From: Diphasiastrum complanatum
Lineage: Eukaryota > Streptophyta > Lycopodiopsida > Lycopodiales > Lycopodiaceae
DNA: 64,000 nt
Direction: 5' to 3'
Assembly (NCBI GenBank): GCA_029204225.1
Contig: CM055101.1
Span: forward strand, 41,378,927 to 41,442,926
Made by a program: the position numbers and the translations under genes. The stretch's first letter is position 1. The number at the start of each line of letters is the position of its first letter. The notes beneath the pieces are model-generated. The model did not search any database and had not been told where the DNA came from. It saw only the letters and a program-made list of their open reading frames with translations. Shown here in pieces: positions 34,590-45,711 of the stretch.

Positions 34590-36863
34590 TATTCATCGAC
34601 GTTTTGGCTACAATTTGAGTATCTATTTATTTAGAGACTCCATATTATTCTACCAATGTGTGTTAGAAAAGCTTATATAACATGTAAATTTGGGATCCCA
34701 AATGTACAAAACTTTTCTTTTTTTATGTGCACCTTTAGCTCTGAAAGTGCATGTTAAAAAGTTTCAAAAGGGGAAAGGGAGGGGAGGGAGAATCAAAGGA
34801 AGAGGTCCTCCTTCGAAAGAGTATCCGCACGAGGGTAATAGTTTGAGGGCAAAAGGGCCCAAGGGAGCCCTTCCTTGCCAACTTTTTTTTTTTTTTTAAA
34901 TTTAGATTTTTTATACTTGATTTTGTTTTCTTTTTGTTAAAAAAAAAATTTTACGTGCACCTTTCGAGCGGGACGATGCATTTAAAATCAACCCATAAAT
35001 TTACTTGTACCTTTAAAAAATCGAAAGCTGCACTGAAAATAAGAGGAGACACTTATGTCTCCTTTAGAAAGTCAAGATTGATATTACGATTAAAAAAAAG
35101 GAAAAGTGAAAATCGTTTTCACATCAAGGTAGGTCCGCCTCCTCAGTCATTATGTTGTCGGAAGGGCCTTCCACCTGGGCTGGTCCACCCACGTGCCAAA
35201 CTTTGGTGAACGTCCTTGTAGGGTGACCTCTCCCCTTGTCCTCCTTAATTTGAGCATGCTCTTTTTGGCCAACCTTAGAGGCAAGGATAGTTAATGATCA
35301 TATGATTGCGTTTTGTTTCTCCTTTCACACACTATTTTGAATAATCGCATTGGTCGATGCACATAGAAGATGTAACAAATGCTTGCCATTTTTTCACATA
35401 TTTCAAAAAATGGTCAAAGGATACAATCCTCTACACCTTAAAACTCGAAACTAGCTAGGAAAAAATTAGCATGGAAGTTCCATGTGAGATACTTCTACAA
35501 AAGTTTAGGTTTGAAAACGTATGTTTGCTAATTTGGGAAGAATTGGCTAGCACGGGGATTCAAAGTTTGAAAGTTGTGCAAATGATTGTTGCATGTTAGT
35601 TGAGGCAAGCATTCACTAAAAAATATATCTAAAATAGTTTGACGTGAAACTTCCCGATGTGAAATCTCCACCTTATTATTCTTTTGGTGCAAAATTTGCA
35701 AATCAATCAAGCAAAAGTATTCTTCCCATAATCACCATTAGTGGAAATCTTGACTCCAAAAAGACTCTTTGTGAATGTACCTTTTTTTACTTTTCAACTA
35801 TTCCATGTCCACATGGCCCAATAATGTGTGTCCATATGTGTTGTTAAGTAACATAGCATGAACCCCCATAATAATGTTAACATAGACTCTAGTTGCTAGT
35901 TGGGCAGGTCCAGGGCAACCCAAAACTAAAGTGACAAACTAATGTGCATATATTTCCATAATGTGAACCTAGATTATAGTTGCCCACAACGAAATTCGAG
36001 CAGCATTGAGCATTTCTCTCTCTAAAATCTCTCTCTCCTAGTTGGCACTCCTTATGGGGACTTTTTTGGATTTAAAACTCCTATGATGATTCACGAGAAA
36101 AATTTCCCCTACAAATTATGTAGTATATTTCTTACTTAGACACACAAAAAAACTGTTGTTTGAAAAAAAAAATACACAAAGGAAAATTTTTGCAACTAGT
36201 TGTTGTATGCCATTGTGTCTTGATTTGTCATTGCAAAATATGCATGCTTATTGAACCTCATGTTAACAACTTTTGGCAATGTGTTAGAGTTTTTCATGGA
36301 ACATTTGTCTTGAGAAAAATAGCATCGAATTTGAGAATGATAATTTTTGCATCTCTCCCTGCCTTATTTTTTAAGAGGCTACAATCATTGCTCTTTGAGA
36401 TTGTTCTCTCTTTCTATTATACATTTATATAAAGTTCTTAGTCTACGGAAAATGCATGCTTTCGTCATGGAGAGTGGTAGTTTGCACTTACATAGAGCAC
36501 ACATGAATTTTAGGCATTATATTGGAAGGAACGAAAAGCTAGATGTTGTCATGTTATATATACTAAGGACAAATAGGCATTGCCACGATGTCAATGACCA
36601 TGAGATTATAGGACAAGGTAGTGAGATGAGGATATTGTGAATTGTAATCCTTGCTTGGATTATATTCACAGCCTTTAATTTGCCTATTTTGTTTGAAATA
36701 GTGTGATGTAACCACAAATAACAGAGATATCTACCATATCGAGATCTTGCAAATTTTTGGAAAAGATATGTATGCTATTCAATCCAAAGGTAAAATATCT
36801 AATACCATTTTTTGAATCTAAAATGTTGAAAAGAAGAGCACATTCATGGAACTAGGCCCAATC
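34590..36863. other. gene-poor flank of the host gene
   Basis: No protein motif was recognised. Two diverged copies of a GTGCACCTTT phrase followed by a GTGCATGTTAAA-like phrase occur at about 34725-34765 and 34955-34992, which may be the ends of a short non-coding element. Poly-T and poly-A runs occur at 34882-34897 and 34940-34948. The rest is ordinary AT-rich sequence with short ORFs only. Confidence 0.4.
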
Positions 36864-37380
36864 TGTTGGAAAGAGGTGTATAAAAGATAGGTCGAATAAG
36901 ATTCGAATAAAAAGAATTTGAACGACAAGAAAGAAAACTTATCATGCGCAGCGGAATAAACTATCTTTGTCTTTCTTCATGCATGACTACACCTATCAAT
37001 TTCGAACAAACAATAGTGATTAAAATCATGTTCGATCTTATAGTAACTAACTTTGAAATCATTAGTACTATAGTGATTACGTAGCCAAACATTAAAGCAT
37101 TGAATTATCAAATCGCGAAGAATTACAAGAATGCACACATTTTGAGACCAACTTCTCTTCTCAATCTCTTCTAATCTTCCCTTTCCTTTCACCTACAATC
37201 ATGATGAAGGTAGTATAGGGGAGTAGAGTTAGTGGAAGTAGTGTTAGTGGTGGTAGAGTTAGACGAAAAGTAGGGAACTAACTAAAAGTAGCATCTATGC
37301 ATAGTTAGGTGCCTATCCAGTGAACTAACCCTCGTTGACAGGCGAGAGGGCTACTACTACAGTAGATCCAAGACCCTACA
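36864..37380 (+). mobile_element. LTR related to the solo LTR at 4725-5500
   Basis: The last ~220 bp match the end of the solo LTR closely (AGCATCTATGCATAGTTAGG, CTATCCAGTGA, GTTGACAGGCG, and a CCTACA end). The start is proposed at TGTTGGAAAG. The 5' two thirds are much diverged or replaced. Flanks (CAATC and CTTGT) do not form a TSD, so the ends may have been rearranged. Confidence 0.55.
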
Positions 37381-38030
37381 CTTGTGTACAAAGTTTAGTC
37401 TATATCTCCAGATTTATAGGACATAGATAACTCTATTAAGATATATAGAGTTGTTGATTTCTTGCATATGGTGCTAGAAATGGGGCTATTAACTCATTAG
37501 AGTAGCTATAGTACTCTAGATTGAGTTATAACTATTTGAGACTTGATGGATCTCCTAGAGATTTTAGATGATTGAATTTAAAATTGGATATTCTAAAAAA
37601 AATTGTACAAAAAGCATTATTTTTTGCAAGAAATTGTGGACAAATTTTAGACTATGATTAAATTGGAATTTCTTTAGCTTTTGGATTTGATCTCTAAAAT
37701 AAAAAGGTTGATTCACCCAGTGGTTCATGTAATTAGGATTATATGAAGGTGATGAAGTTTTATTTTGGAGTAGATCAGCCCAACATTTATAGCTTAGAGT
37801 ATCTTTGGGATTTGAGTCAGTATTCCTGAGTAGAGGCAAGCAATTGAAGAATTGTTGCATCTCAGAGCACTTCTTCAGATGGAAAGATCAGACTAAGAAT
37901 AATGGTTCATGGGTAAGACTTGAAAGTCTTTTTCTCATTCTAAAGATAGAACATGTTCAAGGGAGGAAGAATGTTATGGCCATATTAGATATTTGGTAGC
38001 AGATTCATCAGTTTTGGGTGAAATTTGCCA
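37381..38030 (+). mobile_element. diverged family-N internal region, copy 4, with LTR start
   Basis: 37450-37760 aligns by eye with 18800-19110 (TTGGTGCTAGAAA, AACTCA..AGAGTA, TCTCCTAGAGATT, ACTCAGTGGTTCATGTAA). 37885-37971 aligns with 19270-19395, including AAGGGAGGAAGAA before TGTTATGGCCATATT at 37972. After about 20 bp the LTR sequence diverges from LTR-A to D. This shows the family is older and wider than the 11-24 kb cluster. Confidence 0.65.
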
Positions 38031-38292
38031 TTAATTTGCCATAGTTACTGAGATCGAGGTCTTTGATCTGCAAATTGGGAGAGTTATTGGCGTAATCTGA
38101 TGATCTGTTTCCCTCTTGATCTTATCTGGATCTAAATCCCTCTTGGATCTTGATGGATTTCTTCGATTTTGCCAGATCTGGCTGAATCTTGATGGATCTA
38201 GTTTGATTTGGCTTGATCTTCTTAGATCTAGTCGTGATAGCCTAACAGAACAACTTTTCGTAACATGCCACCACCAATCTGGATCTATCTCA
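38031..38292 (-). mobile_element. 3' non-coding tail of the gypsy element
   Basis: Lies after the integrase end on the minus strand and is unusually rich in GATC (about eleven in 190 bp, as in TTGATCTT, GGATCTA, AGATCTGG). It has no clear LTR border. It may include part of the gypsy 3' LTR or the start of the family-N LTR beginning at 37972. Confidence 0.4.
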
Positions 38293-39449
38293 CTATGGTG
38301 GCTTGTACTTGTGCAACCGGCTACCGTTGATGGGTGTGTCGAATGGTGTCCCATCTAGCTTCTCTAGATTAAGAATTTCTTTGATTTGATAAGGACCTTC
38401 GCCTGTGAATTTTAATTTTCCCTTGATCGCCTTGGTTTTATACATCAGGACCAAATCTGCAGAACGAAGATCCTTCTTTTGTAACCTGCGATCGTGCCAT
38501 GCCTTGCGTTTTTCCTTTTCAGTTGCCAGTTCATGCACAACTAGTAAGCGTGCTTTACAGAGTTTATGCAGAGCTTTGTGGCATAGTTGTAGAGATTTGG
38601 ATTCATTAAGATGTTGCGTTGTGGCAATCCTTAATGAAGGGACTAGAACCTCTACTAGCATTACAGCATCCTGACCATATACCAATTGGAAGGGTGTTTG
38701 ATTAGTGTTTCCTTTATATGTTGTCCTGAATGCCCATAGAGCAGCATGCAACTTGTGTTCCCAATCTGATCTGCTAGCTTCGACTGTTTTTGTGAGCATG
38801 TTACACATGATCTTATTGGATGATTTTGCTTGCCCATTACCGCGAGGATAATAAGGCGTACTGGTCCTATGGATCATGAAAAATTTCTCCAACATGACCT
38901 TGATGGTCTCATTGATAAAATAACTTCCAAGATCGTTGACTATCCCCACCGGGCATCCAAAGCGCACAGTGATATTTTCATAGAGAAACTTGGCAGTTGT
39001 CCTAGCATCAGCTACTCTTACTGCCTTGGCTTCGACCCACTTGGTGAGGTAGTCAGTGGCTACGATTATGTATCGAGCCTGGGTGCTCCTTGTTGTAGGG
39101 TGAATTGGACTGATGTAATCCAATCCTCACTTTTCGAATGGTGCTTGGGTAAGATCGGGTGTAGTAGGTCATAATTCAATATCGTTGGTCTCCTTGCCCT
39201 TTGATACACATCGCACTTCCTTAGGTATTTCTCCGTATCCTTATGAATCGTTGGCCACCAACATCCTGATTGCAGGATCTTGCAAACTATAATGTCGGAT
39301 GCAAAATGCCCTCCACCCATGCCTTCATGTGAAAGCAAAATGATCTGGGTGGTCTCATGAGGAAGAATACACTGCCGAAGAATCCCATCTGGTCCTCTTC
39401 GGTATAATTGGCCGACAATCAGTTGATAAGGTCTAGCTTTCAAGATCAA
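38293..39449 (-). pseudogene. gypsy integrase with altered catalytic residues
   Basis: The zinc domain (39066-39449) has SHEGMGGGHF for the His pair and RKCDVYQRA where CDxCQR is expected, so the second Cys is Tyr. A shift separates it from the core (38293-39123): ATDYLTKWVEAKAV holds the first Asp, IVNDLGSYF the second (usually SDxGTHF), and NGQAKSSNKIM has Lys where the catalytic Glu of GQAE is expected. The C-terminal part (DLVLMYKTKAIKGKLKFTGEGPYQI, ending HKYKPP) is complete. It is probably unable to integrate despite its long open frame. Confidence 0.85.
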
Positions 39450-39567
39450 TTTTTGCTGATCCGCCTTTGGTAGTGATTAGTTTGGTTGGCCCCGCATTAG
39501 ATATTCAACAATGTCGGCAGCCCATTCTGGTACTGTGTCCACGTAAAATAAGGCAGCATCAGCCAGC

Positions 39568-40440
39568 TCATTGTCGGGTTGGGTTGCAACCTCCTTTCCC
39601 TTGATTCGCAACATGATCTGCCATGTAGTGTTGTTTTCCCTTGCGGACTACTATTCGAAAATCAAACTCCAACAACGGAAGTAGCCATCTGGTGATTCTC
39701 CATGTGTTGCAAGTTTTGTTAACGAGATAGAGCAAGGGTTGATGGTCCGTATAAAAAGCAAAATGTGTGGCCTTCGGGTAGTGCCAAAATTTCTTAACCG
39801 CATAGATCATCGCCAGTGCTTCCCGCTCTGTGGTTGAATAATTCATTTCTATATCACTGAGCTGTCGGCTTGCAAATCGGATAGGAAAATCCTTTTTGTG
39901 TTCTCCTGGCTGGGTTAAGACTGCTCCAACTGCATACTTCGATGCATCCGTATGCACATGAAACTCAATGGACCAATTGGGTGGACGTAAGATTGGTGCT
40001 GAAACCAATGCATTTTTAGGCTTTTGGAAAGCCTTTAGGGCTTCCTTGTTCCAATGTGGATTCGTTGTGAGTTTGTAAATTGGTAGGGCTAACTCCACAA
40101 AATCTAGAATGAAGATCCTATAATAGTTAGCATGACCCATGAAGATGTAGACTTCGCGTTTCGTCCCTGGTGGTGGTAGATCAACAGTGATCCTGATCTT
40201 TGATAGGTCTATGGTGATCCCGTGTCTAGATATTATATGAAATTGACATTTTTCTAGATTCAATGAGATCTGAAAATTGCAACATTTTTGTAGCACCTTC
40301 TCTGAATTGGATAAGTGTTCTGAGTCTGGTCCATGCACGCACAGATCGTCCAAGAAAATTTCCAGAAATTTTTGCAAATACTCTTTGAATGTCACCCGCA
40401 TGACACGTTGCAAAGTGCTTGGGGCATTGCAAAGTCCGAA
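39568..40440 (-). pseudogene. gypsy reverse transcriptase (partial) and RNase H
   Basis: The reading begins at FGLCNAPSTLQRVM (near 40438), so the N-terminal half of RT is gone. FLEIFLDDLCVHGPDSEH is the catalytic block. The thumb and connection have FMGHANYYRIFI and LTTNPHWNKEALKAFQK. RNase H has all four acidic positions: HTDASKYAVGAVL, TEREALAMIYAVKKF, YTDHQPLLYLVN and MADHVAN. The frame is open for 281 codons, so this domain is well preserved compared with the copia copies. Confidence 0.88.
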
Positions 40441-40444
40441 CTGC

Positions 40445-40640
40445 TGTTCTTGAATGAATTACTATCTGCCATTGCTTGTGTATCTGCCAGAGTCTATTTT
40501 ATTCACAATAAATCAGAAGCACTTGACAAGTTCACGAGTATGTGAACTGGATAGAAAGATGCATTGTAATAAAGTGAAGCAGATTAGAACAGATCGAGGT
40601 GGAGAATACATCTTGAATCGATTTATTGACTTTTGCAATG
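40445..40640 (+). pseudogene. copia-A integrase, left piece of an interrupted gene
   Basis: Reads VYFIHNKSEALDKFTSM, then after a one-base shift CELDRKMHCNKVKQIRTDRGGEY, LNRFIDFCN, with the central catalytic Asp in TDRGGEY. It stops at the CAATG target site (40636-40640) where copia-D was inserted. The right piece continues at 46495. The 5' end is cut by the gypsy element. Confidence 0.85.
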
Positions 40641-41435
40641 TGACAAAATTTCCAAAATTCACATGTGTGGGGAATGTCCACAAGAGTGATTGATCTTAAT
40701 TAAGCTTTGTGATTGGCACTATAACCTGATTCTAGATTGATCAACAAGATCTAGTTCAGAAGAAATGGCTAATTCACAATCTAGCATGCTAATCAACAGA
40801 GTATAATAGCAATGAATCAAAGTATGAATAAAAGTACAAGATTTCAGTGTATGAGCATTAGTCTTAACACGAGTTAGAGAGAGAAAGCTAGAGAGATAAC
40901 AAGCAAAATTAGTTTAGATCCAAAATGGCATGAGATAGCTACAAAACTTTGGTTCTTCATCATTGATTGTGTGGAGAGCTACACATATTTATGGAGTTTG
41001 AGGTAGCTCGAGGTAGAACCACATCCATCCATTCCAAAATGGCATCTAAAGTGACATCTAGAGTCTATGTGACATTTGTCACTTGTCATGCATGAAATTC
41101 TACCAACTTTTTACAAGTGTACTAGTTCTAACTAGAAATGTCCATATCATCAGGCATGTGTCCATAAAACTTTGTGCATGCCTTGCATGTCACTATGGAT
41201 TACTTACAATTAATGCATGTGAATTGCCACGAGTTTCAACAAGCATAATTATGCTAATCCTATTTCTACAACCTATATGCAAGTTGCATTTATCAAACTA
41301 GATAATACATCACCATGTAGCTCGAGTTCTATGTAGGCCAAACTTGGCATTTTGCATTAATGAGCTACATACTTGCATGGTACAACATTTGTAGCAAGCC
41401 AAGAAATCAATATGGATTGTTTTTCAATTTTAACA
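40641..41435 (-). mobile_element. 3' LTR of copia-D
   Basis: 795 bp, TGTTAAAATTG to AATTTTGTCA on the minus strand. It carries CACATGTGTG (40660-40669), a C-to-T variant of the CACACGTGTG found at the same place in the 5' LTR. Confidence 0.95.
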
Positions 41436-41452
41436 CTCCTCCTAAAAATGAT
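41436..41452 (-). other. polypurine tract of copia-D
   Basis: On the minus strand TTTTTAGGAGGAG lies directly before TGTTAAAA, the start of the 3' LTR. It would prime plus-strand DNA synthesis. Confidence 0.8.
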
Positions 41453-42115
41453 CTATATTGATTTGAACATGGATCTTGGTATAACTCCAAGGTTGGCTCT
41501 ATGCTTCTTGAAGGAACTTTTGTTCAAAGGTTTGGTGAGCATATCAACAATGCAAGATGATGTGTCGATGTGCTCCAATTTGATTTCACGTCCAATGAGC
41601 TTCTCTCTTACGAAGTGATGTGCAACTTCGATATGCTTGCTCCTTGCATGGAATATTGGGTTGTTGGCAAGGGCTTGAGCTGAAATGTTGTCACACATGA
41701 TCATAGGTATATCTTCTTCCATAATTATCTTTAGCTCCACTAGTAACCTCTTGATCCAAAGCACTTCCTTTTTTGTTGTAGTGAGCGCCTTGGACTCAGC
41801 TTCACATGATGAGAGTGATACAATATCTTGCTTTTTGGAAAGCCAAGATATCAAGTTTCCTCCAAGATATATGACATAAGCACTTGTAGATTTTTGATTT
41901 GCTCTATCACTTGCAAAATCTGAGTCAGAATAACCAATAATAGAAAGATCTTCACTTTTATACAATAAACCAAAATCAAAAGTTGAAGATATATATCTAA
42001 GCACTCTCTTGGCCATTTTTCGATGATAAACTGAAGGATTTTGCATAGCCTGGCTCAACTTATGAACACTAAAGCTTATGTCAGGTCTAGTTATTGTGAG
42101 CCAAATTAAGGAGCC
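41453..42115 (-). pseudogene. copia-D RNase H
   Basis: The 41453-42058 frame has the acidic residues of RNase H: YSDSDFASDRANQKST, SSCEAESKALTTTKKE (usually SEAEY), MCDNISAQALANNP and DMLTKPLNKSSFKKHR. It is joined to RT through a shift near 42060-42115 (LIGSLIWLTITRPDISFSVHKLSQAM-type sequence split across frames). RNase H removes the RNA from the RNA-DNA hybrid during reverse transcription. Confidence 0.88.
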
Positions 42116-42714
42116 TATAAGACTTCTAAAAAGGATCTTTCATCACCTTTGTCAGAGTCCTTTACATTTTGCTCCATAGGTGTTTCTATACTCTTACAAT
42201 TCAACATATTGAACTTTTTTAACATTGAAAGAGCATACATAGATTGACATACAAAAGCTTTATCTTTAAGAAAGTCAATCTCTAATCCTAGAATATAGTG
42301 AATTTTTCCAAGATCTTGCACCTTAAACTCTTTTCGAAGTGCAATCTTGGTTTCCTTAACTAACTTGATACAACTTCTTGTCAGAATGATATCATCAACA
42401 TAAATAAGAAGGATGACAATATCTTTATCAAAACACTTGACATATAAGGAAGGATCATAGTTACTAAGATTAAATCCTAGTGACTCAAGAAAGGTGTTAA
42501 GTCGAGAATACCATGACCTTGGAGCTTGCTTTAATCCATATAAACTTTTGAAGAGCAAGCAAACTTTTCTTTCATCATGGATGAACCCAATAGGTTGATC
42601 CATATAGACCTCTTGTTCTAGATAGCCATTTAGAAATGCATTAGAAACATCTAGTTGAAGAATTTGCCAATTGAAAAAACAAGCAAGAGAAATTATGATT
42701 CTAATTGACACCAT
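42115..42714 (-). pseudogene. copia-D reverse transcriptase
   Basis: Contains QLDVSNAFLNGYLEQEVYM, SLYGLKQAPRSWYSRLN and the catalytic LIYVDDIIL, then VQDLGKIHYILGLEID. The N-terminal RT part (KYNQDGTINKYKARLCAKGF) is in the integrase-containing frame at 42693-43889, separated by a one-base loss in AQVYGL(D)YEETFAP. So the YVDD site is intact but the polyprotein is broken. Confidence 0.9.
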
Positions 42715-43889
42715 CTTTGTAACTGGGGCAAAGGTCTCCTCATAAGTCCATATACTTGAGCAAAGCCTTTAGCACAAAGCCTAGCCTTGTACTTGTTGAT
42801 TGTGCCATCTTGATTATACTTGATTCGAAAAATCCATTTGCAACCAATGGTATGCTTATTGGATGGAAGATCCACAAGCTCCCATGTATTATTGGCCATC
42901 AAAGCATCATATACCTCCTTCATGGCAAGGTACCATTCCTTTGAGTTGATAGCATCATATACATCCTTCGGCTCCTCATGAGAAATAAAATAGGCACAAT
43001 TAGTGGAGTTGATTTCCAATTGCTTTCCTCTATCTTCATAGCTAAGCCTTCTAGGCTCGGATCTTTCTCTTTGAGATCTCCTTGGTGAAAAAATTCGAGG
43101 TGACGACTCCTCAAATCTCGGCCCCATCTCTCCATGATGATCTTCAAGGGTGATGATTGGAGTATCTTTGTGAGAATATTTGAACTCGACCTTCTCAAGA
43201 ATGTATTTTTGATCTTCATGGAATATAATATCTCTACTCTCAATTGTAGTTGAGGTAGAGGGAATATAGATTATGTAAGCTTTCTTGTTGGATGCATATC
43301 CAACCATGATCCCTTTAACAGAATTAGGATCATCTCTTTTCCTTGTTTCCAAGGGCATATTAACAAAGCAAGTACAACCAAAAACTCTAAGGTGATCTAC
43401 CTTAGGTTTCTTCTTAAACAAGACTTCAGAAGGTGTTTTTCCAGCAAGAGCATTGTGAGGTAATCTATTGCACAAATAGTTTGCACAATTTATAGCTTCA
43501 CCCCAATATTCAATAGGCAAAGAAGCTGCTACTCGAATTGCTTTAGCACATTCACATAAAGATCTGTTTTTCCTCTCAGCTACTCCATTTTGGGATGGAG
43601 AATAGGCACAAGAAAATTCTCTCTTTATTCCTTCACCTTCACAATAATTATGAAACTTGTTGGAGATATATTCACCTCCTCCATCACATCTTAAAGCTTT
43701 AACTTTGCAAGAAAATTGTTTTTCTACATAAGCTTTGAAGATAAGGAAGTGATCAAAAACCATAGCCTTTGAAGAAAGTAGATACAACGAAGTGTATCTA
43801 GTAAAGTCATCAATAAAGGTGACAAAACATGTTGCACCACCAATACTTTTAGAAGAGAAAAAATGTACATCTGAATGTATGAGTTCCAA
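42693..43889 (-). pseudogene. copia-D integrase core, linker and start of RT
   Basis: A 398-residue open frame. The catalytic core has HSDVHFFSSKSIGG, FVTFIDDFTRYT, LRCDGGGEYISNKF and NGVAERKNRSLCECAKA, so D, D and E are present. The linker has FGCTCFVNMPLETR, GIMVGYASNKKAY and SRDIIFHED, and then the RT start NNTWELVDLPSNKHTIGCKWIF. It ends in an out-of-frame tail. The zinc-domain cysteines lie just upstream across a frameshift near 43900-43960. Confidence 0.9.
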
Positions 43890-43903
43890 TGGATAAGTAG
43901 TCT

Positions 43904-44632
43904 TTATAAAAGACTTCTGATATGGCTTTCTGTGTGACTTTGCAATGGCACAAGCTTCACAAGGCTTGAATCTTTAGAAAGAGATTTTGGAAGACCAATA
44001 GCTTTCTCCTTCTTAACCATAGAAGACATAGATGTAAAGTTAGGATGTCCCAACCTTCTATGCCACAGCTCCTCCTTAGATAACAAAGCAACTTCACAAA
44101 GGTTTGCATTCTCATAAGAAGTCAACTTAAAAATTCCACCACATCTAGTTCCATTAGCAAGGATCTCATCTTTTCTCTTGATAAAACAAGTATTGGAGTT
44201 GAACTTTACATCACAACCATTATCAAGCAACTTTCTTGTAAGTTTTGTAAGTTTTGGAATGAAAAGAACATTAGAAAGTGCAAGAACTTTTGAAGAAGCA
44301 AGTTTCAATGGAATGTTGCCAATTCCTTCTATTGGACACTCATGATCATTAGCTGTGTAAATAGATCTCTTGAGTCCTTTGAAAGGTAAGATTGAGTCAA
44401 ATGACTCCCTTGAACAACACATATGTGAAGAGGCTCCACTGTCTATGTACCAAGCTCCATCTTTCTTGAAAGGTGATGAAGAAAAACTGGACACCATAAG
44501 TGATCCTTCTCCATCACTTGCAACAGAATCTTCTTCAATCTCTTTGGAGAGATTAGCTTGATTTAGTTGGTTTTTCTTCTTGAAGGAATTAGAGGCATAG
44601 TGCCCCTTCTTGCCACAGAAGAAGCACTTCAC
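43904..44632 (-). pseudogene. copia-D zinc knuckle, protease and GAG-pre-integrase
   Basis: Starts with a CCHC-type knuckle in which the last Cys is Ser (CFFCGKKGHYASNS). Protease: WYIDSGASSHMCCSRESF, then SIYTANDHECPIEGIGNIPL. Pre-integrase: LWHRRLGHPNFTSM with both His. A shift follows, so the zinc-domain Cys pair (CEACAIAKSH-type) is out of frame. Loss of the fourth knuckle ligand would weaken RNA packaging. Confidence 0.88.
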
Positions 44633-45420
44633 TTTCTTCTTCTTGGTTTTTGAGTTAGAGGGATGAGCTGTTTCATCCTCTTCACCATCTTGATCTCGAT
44701 CTTTGCTTTGTCTTTGTTGTATGCTTGAGAGAATTGGTTCTTACTCCTTCCTTTCTGCTTGCCTTTGACAAAGAGGGCTTTGTCACTTCCACCATGTTCA
44801 AGTTTGTTTATCTTGGAGAGTTTATAGCTTTGTCTAGATTCTTCAGAAATAAGAATTCCTTGGAGAGCTTCTAGATTAGGTAACTCCTCCTTAATAGCAA
44901 AAGACTGAACAAGATTATCATAGTCATCTCTCAAGCCATTTAGTATGACTTGAACTAGCTCAACTTGGTTAATGGTAACACCAACACAGGAAAGCTCTCT
45001 ATGTAATTCTTTAACTCTCAGAACATAGTTAGATGCACTCTCTTCACTTCTTTGGAAACTTCAAAAAATCTGATTTCTAAGAGTGAGTATTCTAGAAGTA
45101 TTCTTTGCTTCGTAGATGGTCTTTAGTGCATCCCAAGCTTCTTTGGCTGTAGTGCAAGATCCTATCTCTCTCAAAATTTCATTAGATACATTCATCTTAA
45201 TGAAATGTAGAGCCATTCTAGCTCTCTTCTTATATTTAGGAATTTCAACCTGTGCTTGAGGCTCCTCCTCAACACCAAGCACAATATCCATAACATCCTG
45301 GAGTATCAAAACAGACTCCATTATTAACTTCCAAATTGAGTAATTAGAAGTGTTTAGTCTTTCACTGGCTTCTAGCAGATATCCTCCCCGAGATGCCATT
45401 ATAATCAAGACTTCTTAGTT
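44629..45420 (-). pseudogene. copia-D gag
   Basis: Starts near 45405 with MASRGGYLLEASERLNTSNYSIWKLIMES. UBN2 motifs follow (MALHFIKMNVSNEILREIG, TTAKEAWDALKTIYEAKNTSRI). A stop occurs at 45058-45060, then there is an unframed stretch and VQSFAIKEELPNLEALQGIL at 44629-44934. Gag forms the particle. The same N-terminal sequence type occurs in the short copia-B derivative at 56426-56770. Confidence 0.88.
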
Positions 45421-45698
45421 ATTGGATTAACATCAAATGCTTTCCATCAAGCTATAACACTGTTATCTTTGGATCTATAAGTAAGGAGAACAAAGGGACT
45501 GAAAATCTCTGTTTTTCACACGTGAGGAATTCCAGAATTCCGTACTACCTCAATTCAGGTCTAAAAATTCAGTTCAAATCCGATTTGATCCAAATACACT
45601 TCAAAGAAAGGTTAGAAAAAGTGCAAAACTGCTTTTTTGCTTGATTTAGCTCTCAGTTTCTTGTACAATCAAAGTTGTTAGCATGCAAAGCTTAATGA

Positions 45699-45711
45699 GA
45701 CTCTGATACCA
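45699..45711 (-). other. primer-binding site of copia-D
   Basis: TGGTATCAGAGTC on the minus strand directly follows the LTR end TTTTGTCA; it matches the initiator-Met type except for one base at its 3' end. Confidence 0.9.

Larger units (their letters stand above)
38293..40440 (-). mobile_element. Ty3/gypsy element, pol segment
   Basis: The minus-strand order is RT (second half), RNase H and integrase, the Ty3/gypsy order. The RT catalytic FLDDLCVHG has the F-x-DD form of Athila/Tat-type rather than the Y-x-DD form of chromoviruses, and the integrase C-terminus lacks a chromodomain. It is cut at about 40440 inside RT, exactly where a copia-A integrase fragment on the other strand begins. Gag, protease and LTRs are not visible. 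Confidence 0.85.

Noticed and set aside
34934-35209. Lys-rich 91-codon ORF
   Set aside because: Driven by A-rich sequence; no motif, no promoter and no support from neighbours.
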